Shown here: in pieces, positions 1-8,570 of the stretch
How positions within the stretch are numbered: the first letter of the stretch is position 1
Layout: the number at the start of each line of letters is the position of its first letter
Assembly (NCBI RefSeq): GCF_009928425.1
Contig: NZ_JAABNS010000001.1
Coordinates: 186,001-250,000 of the forward strand
Length of the DNA: 64,000 nt
Source: Pseudarthrobacter sp. ATCC 49987
GTDB lineage: Bacteria > Actinomycetota > Actinomycetes > Actinomycetales > Micrococcaceae
Reading direction: 5' to 3'
Program-made: the position numbers and the translations under genes
Notes under the pieces: model-generated
What the model was told of the DNA's origin: nothing
What the model saw: only the letters and a program-made list of their open reading frames with translations
Databases searched by the model: none

Positions 1-2
1 CG

Positions 3-569
3 CTCGGTGTTGTCGTGTACCTGGGGAAGGCCGGACCCGGAAAATCGGTAAGCGTCCTCTGCACCTGCTACATCGAGGCCATCCGCAACACGCCTCTGCT
101 CGTGCAGCTGTACCTGATCTACTTTGCCCTTCCCGGCCTGGGTATCAACCTCGAGCCCGTCTGGGCGGCCATTATCGGCCTCACGCTGAACAATGCCGCT
201 TACACAGCCGAAATCTACCGCGCAGGGTTCGAATCGGTGCCCCGCGGCCTGCGTGAGGCAGGGAAAGCGCTGGGCATGAAACCCGCCCAGATCGTCCGCT
301 ACATCGTGCTGTTGCCGGCCACCCGAAACGTTTTCCCCGCACTGACCAACCAGCTCATTCTGCTGTTCTTGGCCTCGTCGATTGGATCCATCATCTCGCT
401 CCCTGAACTGACCAACGCGATCATGAGCGTCAGCAACACCACGTACCGGACCATTGAGGTGCTTGCCGTCGGTGGGCTCCTCTACCTCGGAGTATCAGCA
501 CTGATGTCGCTGGTCTCAAAGCGGGCCGAAACGACACTGTTCCGGTGGGCGGTGGGGACGCATGTTTAG
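3..569 (+). CDS. Polar amino acid-type ABC transporter permease (5' partial)
   Basis: The reading frame is open from the window edge, so the true start lies upstream; 188 residues are visible. It is an inner-membrane subunit of the HisM/GlnP (BPD_transp_1) type. Hydrophobic segments alternate with the cytoplasmic EAA loop, seen here as REAGKALGMKPAQIVRY, which docks on the ATPase. The stop at 567-569 overlaps the start of the next permease by 8 bases, so the two permeases are translated together. No substrate-binding protein is in the window; it is probably just upstream. The substrate cannot be read from the sequence, but the following sugar-acid catabolic genes suggest an amino or sugar acid rather than an ordinary amino acid. 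Confidence 0.9.
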   Translation, partial: LGVVVYLGKAGPGKSVSVLCTCYIEAIRNTPLLVQLYLIYFALPGLGINLEPVWAAIIGLTLNNAAYTAEIYRAGFESVPRGLREAGKALGMKPAQIVRYIVLLPATRNVFPALTNQLILLFLASSIGSIISLPELTNAIMSVSNTTYRTIEVLAVGGLLYLGVSALMSLVSKRAETTLFRWAVGTHV

Positions 570-1251
570 GGACTTCGAGTGGCAGGACCTCGTGCCCCTG
601 GCCGAGGGGGCGTGGCTGACCATCCAGCTCTGTGCTGTGTCCGGAATACTCGGAGTGATCTTCGGCCTGATCCTCGGCATCGCCCGGACTTCCCCGAGCA
701 GAATTGCGCGCTGGATCAGCACCATCTACATCAGCTGCGTACGCGGGATTCCCGTGCTGGTCATCATCTTCTTCGTCTTCTTCGGGATTCCGTTGCTGTT
801 TCCGGGCCTGGAACCGGACAAGTTTTCCTCGGCCGTGATAGCGCTGACCTGCTTTGCTGCCGCCTATGTGGCTGAAATCGTGCGCGGCAGCATCGAAGCT
901 GTCGCCAAGGGGCAGAGCGAAGCAGCCGACGCCTTGGGCCTCGACTACTGGCGGAAACTGCGGTACGTCATCCTGCCCCAGGCGGTAAAGATCATGGTTC
1001 CGCCCGGCATCGGCTTCCTCATCGGTCTGGTCAAGGACTCGTCGCTGGTTACCGTCACCGGCCTACTCGAGCTCACTCACGCGGGAAACGTTGTCACCAA
1101 CCTGACTGGTGATCCCATCAAGACATTCCTGGTTGTAGCCGCCATGTATTTCGTCATTTGCTACAGCATCTCCCTGTTGGGGCGGCTGTATGAGAAAAGG
1201 ACCGGGATCCACGTCGACCCCCTCAAACTCCCAGAGCCCGCGGGCCTCTAG
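562..1251 (+). CDS. Polar amino acid-type ABC transporter permease, second subunit
   Basis: A 229-residue membrane protein of the HisM/GlnP family with about five hydrophobic segments and an EAA loop (QSEAADALGLDYWRKLRYV, about residues 115-133). The ATG at 562 overlaps the stop of the first permease, indicating translational coupling and a heterodimeric membrane channel. The ATPase gene starts 9 bases downstream. Full family length, no defects seen. Confidence 0.92.
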   Translation: MFRDFEWQDLVPLAEGAWLTIQLCAVSGILGVIFGLILGIARTSPSRIARWISTIYISCVRGIPVLVIIFFVFFGIPLLFPGLEPDKFSSAVIALTCFAAAYVAEIVRGSIEAVAKGQSEAADALGLDYWRKLRYVILPQAVKIMVPPGIGFLIGLVKDSSLVTVTGLLELTHAGNVVTNLTGDPIKTFLVVAAMYFVICYSISLLGRLYEKRTGIHVDPLKLPEPAGL

Positions 1252-1260
1252 AACGGAATA

Positions 1261-1989
1261 TTGACAGTGATTTTTGTTGAGAACCTTAATAAGAAGTTCG
1301 GACCAAACCATGTGCTTAAGGGGGTGGACTGCCACATCCGTGAGCGGGAGGTCGTGTGCGTCATTGGCCCCTCGGGTTCCGGGAAAAGCACCTTTTTGAG
1401 GTGCATGAACGGCCTGGAATCGATCAGTTCCGGCAGTATCGTCATCAACAAACACAGGCTGGACGACGCAAAAACCAACATCAACCTGGTTCGGCAGGAG
1501 GCGGGGATGGTCTTCCAACATTTCAACCTCTTCCCGCATTTGAAGGTCATCGACAACGTCATGCTTGCCCCGCTCAAAGTAGGGAAGGTTTCGAAAGAAG
1601 AAGCCCGCGCCAAGGCCGAAATGCTCCTGGCAAAGGTCGGCCTCGCAGAAAAAATGGACACCTTCCCGGGGAGCCTGTCGGGCGGCCAGATGCAGAGGGT
1701 TGCCATCGCCCGGGCGCTGGCGATGGACCCCAAAATCATGCTTTTTGACGAACCGACCTCCGCCCTCGACCCCGAGATCGTCGGCGAAGTGCTGGCGGTG
1801 ATGAAGGACCTGGCCAATGAAGGTATGACCATGGTGGTCGTCACCCACGAAATGGGCTTCGCCAGGGAAGTAGCCGACCGAGTGCTTTTCATGGATCAGG
1901 GGCTGATCGTTGAGGAAGGCACACCGGAGCAGATCTTTTCCTCTCCACGGCACGCAAGAACGCAAGGTTTCCTCAGCAAAGTTCTCTAA
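1261..1989 (+). CDS. Polar amino acid-type ABC transporter ATP-binding protein (GlnQ-like)
   Basis: A 242-residue cytoplasmic ATPase. Visible motifs are Walker [10 protein letters not shown] (about residues 36-44), Q-loop in MVFQHFNLF, signature LSGGQMQRV (about 138), Walker [15 protein letters not shown] (about 159) and the switch histidine in VVVTHEMGF. These are typical of the GlnQ/HisP subgroup. The start is taken as the TTG at 1261; a GTG two codons later is possible and neither has a strong ribosome binding site. With the two upstream permeases it forms an importer lacking only the binding protein. Confidence 0.93.
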   Translation: MTVIFVENLNKKFGPNHVLKGVDCHIREREVVCVIGPSGSGKSTFLRCMNGLESISSGSIVINKHRLDDAKTNINLVRQEAGMVFQHFNLFPHLKVIDNVMLAPLKVGKVSKEEARAKAEMLLAKVGLAEKMDTFPGSLSGGQMQRVAIARALAMDPKIMLFDEPTSALDPEIVGEVLAVMKDLANEGMTMVVVTHEMGFAREVADRVLFMDQGLIVEEGTPEQIFSSPRHARTQGFLSKVL

Positions 1990-2088
1990 GCGCCGCCAGC
2001 CCCGCGACCTGTGCTCGCCTTGCCGTGGCGTTTCCCGGCCTGGACCGCTTCCACGACTTGGGCCATGGCGTCCAAGGGGCACTTTGCT

Positions 2089-2094
2089 TATACT
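2089..2094 (+). promoter_or_regulatory. Possible -10 element (TATACT) for the sugar-acid genes
   Basis: TATACT lies about 28 bases before the dehydrogenase start, in the 132-base gap after the ABC genes. No convincing -35 was found at the usual distance. It suggests the catabolic genes can be transcribed separately from the transporter. Confidence 0.35.
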
Positions 2095-2121
2095 CCCTCA
2101 ACCATTGCAAGGAGCATCTCC

Positions 2122-3156
2122 ATGACCGCTGCCACATACAACGGATCTCGAACCTTCGGCACCATTGAGACGCGCCCTGCCGCGCCGCGACCAGGAGAGG
2201 TTCAAATCGCGGTGTCGTATACCGGGCTTTGCGGAACCGATCTGCATATCTTCCACGGTGACATGGACGCCCGCGTCAGCATGCCGGCGATCATTGGACA
2301 CGAAATGTCCGGTGTCATCGCCGACTTGGGTGAAGGCGTGACCGGGTGGGCCGTCGGCCAACCGGTAACCGTCATGCCCACCCGGTCCTGCGGTTCATGC
2401 CCGGCGTGCAGTCGTGGATATGGAAACATCTGTCACAAGCTGGACTTCATCGGCATCGACTCCGACGGCTCGATGCAGAGCTCTTGGAATGTGCCTGCGG
2501 AAGTCGTCGTCGCCTTACCCGAGGACCTTGCGCTTGACGAGGCGGCCCTTATCGAGCCAACCGCAGTGGCCGTCCACGACGTTCGTCGTGCGAGATTAGT
2601 CGCCGGCGAATTCGTCGTCGTCATCGGCGGTGGCCCGGTTGGCCAACTTATCGCGGCTGTCGCGCTGAAACGGGGCGCTCGCGTAGTGCTTGTCGAGCTG
2701 GACCCCAGCAGGCGGGCTCTCGCGAAAGAATCGGGCATCAACGCCATTGACCCGCGCGAGCAGAACCTGCTCGACCTCGTGATGCGGGAAACGGATGGAG
2801 CCGGAGCCGATGTGGCTTTCGAAGTCTCCGGCGCAGCGGCCGGCGTGAACTCCGCCGTCGAAGTGCTCACCACCCGGGGACGACTCGTCATGGTGGCGAT
2901 TCATCCTCAGCCCAAGGAGATTGACCTGCACCGATTCTTCTGGCGGGAGCTGGAAATGTTCGGTGCACGGCTGTACCAGCGCGAAGATTTCGAGGAGGCA
3001 GTGAGGCTTGTGGCCACCGGCTCGATGCCGGCAAGACGTCTGATCTCGCGGATCGTTACCCTGCACGACGTCGAACAAGGTTTCCTGGCGCTGGAGTCCG
3101 GCGGCGCGATGAAAGTCCTTGTCGACTGCCGTGCTGTTGCCGGGGTCACTTCATGA
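2122..3156 (+). CDS. Zinc-dependent alcohol/polyol dehydrogenase (MDR family)
   Basis: A 344-residue medium-chain dehydrogenase. The catalytic zinc site is visible as Cys37 in GLCGTDLH plus GHEMSG. The structural zinc lobe is CGSCPACSRGYGNIC with four cysteines, and the NAD(P) Rossmann motif is GGGPVGQLIA. The family includes sorbitol, threonine and L-idonate/galactonate dehydrogenases, so it probably oxidises a hydroxyl of a sugar acid or polyol; the substrate is inferred from neighbours only. Start ATG 2122 is chosen because AAGGAG precedes it by 7 bases; a longer open frame upstream lacks such a site. The stop overlaps the next gene's start (ATGA). Confidence 0.88.
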   Translation: MTAATYNGSRTFGTIETRPAAPRPGEVQIAVSYTGLCGTDLHIFHGDMDARVSMPAIIGHEMSGVIADLGEGVTGWAVGQPVTVMPTRSCGSCPACSRGYGNICHKLDFIGIDSDGSMQSSWNVPAEVVVALPEDLALDEAALIEPTAVAVHDVRRARLVAGEFVVVIGGGPVGQLIAAVALKRGARVVLVELDPSRRALAKESGINAIDPREQNLLDLVMRETDGAGADVAFEVSGAAAGVNSAVEVLTTRGRLVMVAIHPQPKEIDLHRFFWRELEMFGARLYQREDFEEAVRLVATGSMPARRLISRIVTLHDVEQGFLALESGGAMKVLVDCRAVAGVTS

Positions 3157-3919
3157 GCGTTGGCGGACTCTTCGACCTCACCGGACAGACTGCCGTCGTC
3201 ACTGGAGCACGGCGGGGTATTGGCCTTGCCATGGCTGTGGCCCTGGCCGAGGCGGGAGCGGACATCATCGGGGTGTCGGCCAATCTCGAGTCCGAAGGCA
3301 GCATCGTCGCGCAGCGTGTTACGGATCTTGGGCGCCGGTTCACTGGTATTCGCGCGGACTTTGCCGACCGTGAAGCCGTACGCGGACTCACGGACGACCT
3401 GATCGCTGGGGGACCGATCGACATCCTTGTCAACAACGGCGGCACGATTGCCCGGATGCCGGCAGCGGAGCACCCAGACGACATGTGGGATCAAGTCATC
3501 GAAGTGAACCTCTCCACTCAGTTCATGCTGAGCAGGGAAATCGGCAAGACAATGATCGAGCGGGGCAGCGGGAAGATCATCTTCACGGCCTCACTACTCA
3601 GTTTCCAAGGCGGCATTAACGTACCGGGGTACACCGCGTCCAAGGCTGGCATCGCCGGTCTGACCAAAGCTCTGGCCAACGAGTGGGCGCCCAGGGGCAT
3701 CAACGTCAATGCGGTTGCGCCCGGCTACATTGCCACCGATAACACCCAGGCGTTGCAGGATGATCCTGTCCGCGAAAGGGGCATCATCGAGCGAATTCCC
3801 GCTGGTAGGTGGGGGCGCCCCGACGACCTCGCCGGCGCAACGGTTTCCTCGCCTCCCGGGCCTCGGACTACGTAAACGGGGTAATCCTTCCCGTCGACGG
3901 GGGATGGCTGGGCCGCTGA
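3153..3919 (+). pseudogene. KduD-like SDR dehydrogenase, frameshifted near the 3' end
   Basis: A short-chain dehydrogenase resembling 2-deoxy-D-gluconate/5-keto-4-deoxyuronate dehydrogenases. Present are the cofactor motif TGARRGIG, NNGG, a catalytic Ser in FTASLLSF, and YTASKAG (Tyr/Lys). After GRWGRPDDLAGATV the frame breaks: the zero frame ends at 3875 with an aberrant tail. Shifting by one base at about 3840-3845 (a run reading gttt) restores the expected ending FLASRASDYVNGVILPVDGG and a stop at 3917-3919, giving about 255 residues. One base is therefore missing, either a real mutation or a sequencing error. The catalytic core is intact, but loss of the C-terminal strand would probably destabilise the tetramer. 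It lies between the zinc dehydrogenase (4-base overlap) and the aldolase. Confidence 0.85.
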
Positions 3920-3971
3920 CGCGAACCGTGTGCCGCGTGCGCCGTGCCTCTGCCCCCTCAACCCTAAGGAA

Positions 3972-4652
3972 ATGTCCTTGTCCTCAATCCCAATCCCTGC
4001 CGTTGCAAGCCGTCCCGCGCCATCGCAGATCCTGCTCGATACCCGGGTGATTGCCGTCATGCGGGCATCCCACGCCAGCGCCTACGCGCCGGCCATTGAA
4101 GCACTTCTCAAGGGCGGCGTGCTCAGTGTCGAACTGACTTTGAGCACGCCCGGAGTCTTCGAAGAACTTCCGCGGCTTCAGCAGTGTTTCGGCGTTAGTG
4201 CCGAATTCGGGGTGGGGACTATCACCACCGTTGCCGAGGCGCTACGGGCAATCGAGGCAGGGGCGAAGTACCTCGTAACTCCGCTGACAAATAAGGCCAT
4301 CATCGCGGCCGCCGTCGAACATGGGGTTGCCGTCTACCCGGGCGGCCTGACGCCGACGGAGTTGTTCGCCGGCTGGTCGGCCGGAGCTACCGCCGTCAAA
4401 GTCTTCCCCGCGTCGGTGGTTGGGGCGGGCTACGTTTCTATGCTCCGCGGCCCGTTTCCCGACATCGAACTCGTTCCGTCGGGAGGAGTGGGCATCACCG
4501 ACGCCGCAGCGTGGATCAGCGCTGGAGCACTCGCCGTCAGTCTGGGTGGACCGTTGATCGGCGATGCCTTCCACGGCGGAGATCGGAAGCAGCTCACCGA
4601 ACGCGCCGTGCGGCTGCGCGGCCTTGTCGACGAGGCGCGGGGGGCGAAGTGA
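3972..4652 (+). CDS. eda: 2-keto-3-deoxy-6-phosphogluconate aldolase (KDPG aldolase)
   Basis: A class I aldolase of about 226 residues that cleaves KDPG to pyruvate and glyceraldehyde-3-phosphate, the last step of the Entner-Doudoroff route. Landmarks are VELTLSTP (catalytic Glu region), GVGTI, KYLVTPLTN, PGGLTPTE and the Schiff-base lysine in VKVFPA, followed by the phosphate-binding VPSGGVG. The start is uncertain: ATG 3972 is reported, but AAGGA at 3966-3970 is spaced ideally for the TTG at 3978. An in-frame ATG at 3930 is too far upstream. The stop overlaps the kinase GTG (GTGA), so the two are coupled. Confidence 0.88.
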   Translation: MSLSSIPIPAVASRPAPSQILLDTRVIAVMRASHASAYAPAIEALLKGGVLSVELTLSTPGVFEELPRLQQCFGVSAEFGVGTITTVAEALRAIEAGAKYLVTPLTNKAIIAAAVEHGVAVYPGGLTPTELFAGWSAGATAVKVFPASVVGAGYVSMLRGPFPDIELVPSGGVGITDAAAWISAGALAVSLGGPLIGDAFHGGDRKQLTERAVRLRGLVDEARGAK

Positions 4653-5614
4653 ATCTCTCCATTCCATCGGCCCCGTACCTTGTGACCATGGGGGAGACGA
4701 TGGCGCTCCTCACGGCAGAGCATCCGGGACCGCTGGCCCACGTCTCGACAATGGGCCTTGGCATCGGTGGCTCCGAATCGAACGTGGCCATCGGCGTGCA
4801 GCGGCTCGGGGGGAATGCCGTATGGTGCGGGCGGGTGGGCGCCGATTCCCTCGGGCAGCTCGTTGCACGTGAGATACGGGCGGAGGGAGTTACGGTTCGG
4901 ATTACGGAGGACCCAGCAGCCCCGACCGGTCTTATGCTGAAGGAACGCCGCACTTTGTCGACGCAAAAGGTGAGCTATTACCGCGCCGGCAGCGCCGGCT
5001 CACGCATCTCACCCTCAGACCTTGACCGGCTCCTGATCAATGGCGCCTCAATCTTGCACGTCAGCGGCATAACGCCGGCACTGTCCGGATCCGCTGCGGC
5101 AACGGTCCGAGAGGCCATGGAGTTGGCGGGGGAAAACGGGGTGACTGTCTCGTTCGACCTCAACTATCGGGCCAACCTCTGGACTGCGGACGCCGCCGGC
5201 CATTCCTACCGCGCGCTGATTCCCCTGGCCGACGTCGTCTTTGCCGGCGGCGACGAAGCAGCCCTGGCGGTCGGGAATGCGGAAAGCCCGGCTGAAATGG
5301 CAGAGCGCATGGCTGCCATGGGCCCAGCCCAGGCAATAATCAAGCTGGGCAGTGAGGGGGCCGTCGCTTTCATTGACGGTGAACTATTCCACCAGGGCGC
5401 CATGCCAATCAAGCCTGTGGATACCGTTGGCGCGGGTGACGCGTTCGTCGCCGGCTACCTGACGGAACTCATGGCCGGCAGCGCCCCGGCACAACGACTT
5501 GAGCTCGCCGCCAAGACCGGAGCTTTTGCCTGTCTTGCCTATGGCGATTGGGAAGGGCTCCCGCGGCGGGCGGAACTTGGCCTTCTGCAACAAAACGAAC
5601 CAGTGACGCGATAA
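4649..5614 (+). CDS. kdgK: 2-keto-3-deoxygluconate kinase-like PfkB sugar kinase
   Basis: A 321-residue ribokinase/PfkB-family kinase. The N-terminal signature GIGGSESNVAIGVQRLG and the C-terminal signature DTVGAGDAFVAGYL, with the catalytic Asp in GAGDAF, are present. Phosphorylating 2-keto-3-deoxygluconate would give KDPG, the substrate of the adjoining aldolase; the specific substrate is inferred from that pairing. The GTG at 4649 is chosen because it forms a GTGA overlap with the aldolase stop; the longer frame from 4511 runs inside the aldolase gene. A good AAGGAGG follows the stop but leads only into a gene remnant. Confidence 0.87.
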   Translation: MNLSIPSAPYLVTMGETMALLTAEHPGPLAHVSTMGLGIGGSESNVAIGVQRLGGNAVWCGRVGADSLGQLVAREIRAEGVTVRITEDPAAPTGLMLKERRTLSTQKVSYYRAGSAGSRISPSDLDRLLINGASILHVSGITPALSGSAAATVREAMELAGENGVTVSFDLNYRANLWTADAAGHSYRALIPLADVVFAGGDEAALAVGNAESPAEMAERMAAMGPAQAIIKLGSEGAVAFIDGELFHQGAMPIKPVDTVGAGDAFVAGYLTELMAGSAPAQRLELAAKTGAFACLAYGDWEGLPRRAELGLLQQNEPVTR

Positions 5615-5623
5615 GGAGGAACC

Positions 5624-5809
5624 GAGCTCCGGCTGCGCCTGTCCGTTGGCGCTGCGGAAACGGCCGTCCCGGCGGACGCGGACGCGGCGGAACACCAGGT
5701 GTTGGCCAAGGCCCTGCTGTTCGCCGCCGACCACGACATGTACCGGGTCAAGACCGAGATGCACGGAGCCTCGGGCGCCAGGCCGCCGACCGTCAGACGC
5801 GTCCCTTGA
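5624..5809 (+). pseudogene. Remnant of a GGDEF (diguanylate cyclase) C-terminus
   Basis: An open frame without its own start encodes about 61 residues. It reads LRLSVGAAETAVP, then FAADHDMYRVKTEMHG. That matches the end of GGDEF domains, where a strand like VSIGVA is followed by the helix AADxAMYxAK. The GGDEF active-site loop and everything upstream are absent. It abuts the kinase stop and its 3' end overlaps the decayed quinone reductase on the other strand. This is inferred from motif resemblance; the fragment is too short to be functional. Confidence 0.6.
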
Positions 5810-6297
5810 GGATCAGGTTCCAATACATAAACGGAAGCCCGAAGCGCTTGAGCAGCCACATGTCGCTGCGGTCATCTCGCTGTTGAAGCGGAGTTCGACG
5901 CCGTACTTGGCCACCACCCGCTCAAGCTCGTCGGCGAACACCTTGACCCCGAACATGCCCGGCTCCCAGTCCAACTGGATGCCGGGAGAGACCACGAGGT
6001 AGTCATAAGTGACGGAACCACCGGAGGCGAGTGCGACACTGCGCCGCTCAGGGTCGATGTCTGTTGCGGCGTCCTTAAGCCAGGCGGCCCCTTGGGGCAT
6101 GACGGATGCCTGCGGACGGACCGATTCGTTTTGGCTGGCGGAACCGCCTCCGACAGGGTCCACAACGGCTGATAGTAGTGCCGTTCGCTCGGCTCGATCA
6201 CACCGATATCGGTCCGTCCTGCACGGCGGAGCCGGGCTGCAACGCTCAGCCCCGCGTTGCCGCCTCCGATGATCAGGATCTCGTGGTGCATGCTCAT
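5793..6297 (-). pseudogene. Decayed sulfide:quinone oxidoreductase
   Basis: The minus strand begins at 6297 with MSMHHEILIIGGGNAGLS, a FAD-binding dinucleotide fold, and continues to HYYQPLWTL. There one base is missing (about 6158) and the frame shifts into VGGGSASQNESVRPQ and YDYLVVSPGIQLDW. An internal deletion of tens of codons then joins to [21 protein letters not shown] further break leads to the C-terminal piece [20 protein letters not shown] and a stop at 5793. These pieces are in the right order for the SQR family, so this is a deleted, frameshifted copy. It cannot encode a working enzyme. Confidence 0.85.
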
Positions 6298-6416
6298 GGA
6301 AGACGCCTCTCTGCGAGCCGCATGCGAACCGGCCCGCGGTCATCACCTGTTCATGGTCTGGCGCCAACCCGCCCGCGCCAGCGGAGCTGGGCACTTTGAC
6401 CGGCCCCTGACATAGA

Positions 6417-6449
6417 ACGACGACGGCGGGAGACTCCCGCCGTCGTCGT
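6417..6449. terminator. Perfect 15-bp hairpin terminator
   Basis: Arms 6417-6431 and 6435-6449 (core GACGGCGGGA/TCCCGCCGTC) are perfectly complementary around a 3-base loop. It lies just downstream of the small minus-strand gene 6473-6676 and is a member of the recurring terminator family of this window. There is no long T run, as is usual for actinobacterial terminators. Confidence 0.75.
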
Positions 6450-6472
6450 GGTGTTGCGTCGTGCTGTGGTTG

Positions 6473-6676
6473 CTACAGGTTGACCGTCTCGAGGTTGGCT
6501 TCGCCGTGGTTCAGGCTGAGCGTGAAGGTGTTGGGGCCGCTGGCGTGGACGGCGATGTTGCTCTTGGGGGTGTTGTGGCGGACCGAGAGGTCATGGACGA
6601 GGGCGTCCAGCTCGCTGTGCATGTTGGAGCGGTCCCAGAGCTTGTGGGTTACAGAGGTGGCAGTTTCAAACGTCAT
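6473..6676 (-). CDS. Small hypothetical protein (67 aa)
   Basis: A 67-residue soluble protein with no family I recognise. It starts MTFETATSVTHKLWDRSNMH and ends LNHGEANLETVNL. GGAAG lies about 12 bases before the ATG, and a strong hairpin terminator follows the stop directly, which together support a real transcription unit. It stands alone between decayed genes and the antiporter. Function unknown. Confidence 0.6.
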   Translation of the reverse strand: MTFETATSVTHKLWDRSNMHSELDALVHDLSVRHNTPKSNIAVHASGPNTFTLSLNHGEANLETVNL

Positions 6677-7074
6677 TGTTCAGTGCTTCCATTCATGATC
6701 CGGAGGTCCGGCTGCCGCACCGATGCGGAGCCGCCGTGTGGCCAAACCGGGAACGTTCCGGGACCGTTGGCGGCTCTGCGAGCTCACCGGTTTGGCCTCA
6801 TTGCGTCCACCAGGATGGGTAAAACTTTTGCCGCTGGTCCGCTGCGGCGCGTGGCGTCGCCGTGGTCAGGGCCGGCTCGGCGGGGTTTTGACATCCATGC
6901 CTTGCCTTTCCATAGTGCACAGCGCGGCGCGCGAGGCTCAAGCCAGATAGTGATTATTGCGGGTGAGTCTCATCACAGCCAGGTGACTGCAGGATGGGTT
7001 CCGGAACTCGAGCGCCCGCTGGGACTTCCTGCAGCGCCGCGTCCAGAAAAGCCGACGTCAGACTCGAGTGCGGA
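6677..7074. other. Intergenic region, nothing recognised
   Basis: About 400 bases between the start of the 67-residue gene and the end of the antiporter gene. Open frames here show no family features. It should hold the promoter of the small gene near 6680-6760, but no clear -10/-35 pair was found. Confidence 0.5.
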
Positions 7075-8370
7075 CTAGGGCCGGCCCCGCTTGGGTCGAA
7101 AACGGGGAGTGGGCGTGTGCGTGCGGCTCAGGCCGCGGGCGGGTGCGGGGGCGACCGGCACCGGGCCGCCGGGTTCCGGTCCCGCTGCGGCAGCGGCCCG
7201 TCCGTAGCGGGCGGCCAACGGCGCGGCGCTGAATCCATGGGCCAGGACGCTGAGCAGCACGGTGGCTGTAATGACGGCCACGGCCTCATTGGACACTGGT
7301 CCGAGGGTTTCCAGCGCCAGGAGGACGAACACGAGGGAAGCCAGGCCGCGGGGACCGAACCATCCCACGAACAGGATGGTGTCCCGGTTCAGGCCGGCAC
7401 CAATCGAGGCCAGTGCCACCGGCAGCATGCGCACCACCGTGAGGCTGAGCACCGCATACACAATGGTCAGGGGGACGAAATGCGCCAGCATGGTCGGAAC
7501 GGCGATGGCGCCGAATGCCAGCCACACGAGCAGTGAGACCAGCCCGCCCATCTGTTCGACGAAGACGAGTTCAGCCGGCACCCGTTTGCCGCTGCACGTG
7601 CCGAAGGCCAGCCCGCCGCAGAACGCGGCAACGAATCCGTTGCCGCCCACGGCGAGTGCGGCGGTGTAGGCGAGCAGGCTCAGGGCGAGGACTCCGATGC
7701 CGGCGAAATCCTCGACGGCCGTCCCGTGCCGGCGGGCCAACTGCAGCAGCCACCCACCCACGGCGCCGGCCGCGGCCCCGACAGCGGCGCCGATGAGCAG
7801 CTCGACGGCCGCGCTGCCAGGAGCCGCGGCGCTCTCCAGGCCCGCCGCGGCGGCTGCCCCGGCAATCGCGACCATGACCACCGGGGTGGCGATGCCATCG
7901 TTGAGGCCGCTCTCGACGGTGATCAGCTGGCGGATCCGTGACGGCACCGCCGGGTTCGTCACCACGGGGACCCCGAGGGCGGCGTCGGTAGGGGCCAGCG
8001 CCGCGCCAACGAGAAGGGCCAGCCACAGCCCCAGCTGGGGGAAGAACCAGGCGGCCAGAACCCAACCGGACACGATCGTCAGCGGCAGGCCGACTCCCAG
8101 CAGCCGCGCATAGCGGCCGAGGTCGCGGCGCAGCTGCTGGAGGGGCAGGCGGGCGGCGTCGGAGAAGAGCACCCACACCAGCGTGACCTCGACCATCGGG
8201 GTGAGACCTGCCGGGGGAGAAGCGGCGTCGACCAGTCCGGACCAGGCCATGGCCGCGCCGACAGCGGTGAACACAATCGGCGCGGTCAGGTCCGCCTGCT
8301 GCAGCCGCGCCGAAACCAGTGCCCACGCGAACAGCGCGGCGGCGATGAGAACGATGGTCGTCAACTCCAT
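7075..8370 (-). CDS. CPA1-type cation:proton antiporter
   Basis: A 431-residue membrane protein with about 12 hydrophobic segments. Family landmarks are APTDAALG, the ion-binding Asn-Asp pair in ESGLNDGIATPVV, and GWFGPRGLASLVF near the C-terminus, as in the NhaP/CPA1 antiporters that exchange Na+ or K+ for H+. The tail is a Pro/Arg-rich cytoplasmic stretch of about 40 residues. The start is placed at the ATG at 8370 (MELTTIVLIA), directly before the first membrane segment and preceded by a purine-rich GGGGGCAGG. A longer frame to 8439 adds a charged leader of no family character. It is transcribed alone. Confidence 0.87.
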   Translation of the reverse strand: MELTTIVLIAAALFAWALVSARLQQADLTAPIVFTAVGAAMAWSGLVDAASPPAGLTPMVEVTLVWVLFSDAARLPLQQLRRDLGRYARLLGVGLPLTIVSGWVLAAWFFPQLGLWLALLVGAALAPTDAALGVPVVTNPAVPSRIRQLITVESGLNDGIATPVVMVAIAGAAAAAGLESAAAPGSAAVELLIGAAVGAAAGAVGGWLLQLARRHGTAVEDFAGIGVLALSLLAYTAALAVGGNGFVAAFCGGLAFGTCSGKRVPAELVFVEQMGGLVSLLVWLAFGAIAVPTMLAHFVPLTIVYAVLSLTVVRMLPVALASIGAGLNRDTILFVGWFGPRGLASLVFVLLALETLGPVSNEAVAVITATVLLSVLAHGFSAAPLAARYGRAAAAAGPEPGGPVPVAPAPARGLSRTHTPTPRFRPKRGRP

Positions 8371-8484
8371 GACGGACCTGCCCCCGATTCGAGCAGCCGG
8401 ATGGGTCCGTCCACAGGGACCACGCTCCCTCCGCCACACAAGAAACTAAACGAGCCCTACGGTTCAGTACACAGCCCGGCCCGT

Positions 8485-8522
8485 CACGGCGACAGAGAAC
8501 TAAGCCCTGTTCTGTGACCGTG
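8485..8522. terminator. Imperfect hairpin downstream of the aldehyde dehydrogenase
   Basis: CACGG (8485-8489) pairs with CCGTG (8518-8522), and the inner ACAGAGAAC pairs with GTTCTGT with a bulge. It lies about 50 bases after the stop of the minus-strand dehydrogenase and probably ends that operon. Confidence 0.45.
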
Positions 8523-8570
8523 GCTGCGCGGGTGCGGGGAACGGCTTCGTGGCCTTCGAGTCCCCCAGTC

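Noticed and set aside
1063..2082. Long minus-strand open frame opposite the ABC ATPase
   Set aside because: It lies across known genes and has no family features; high GC content creates such shadow frames.
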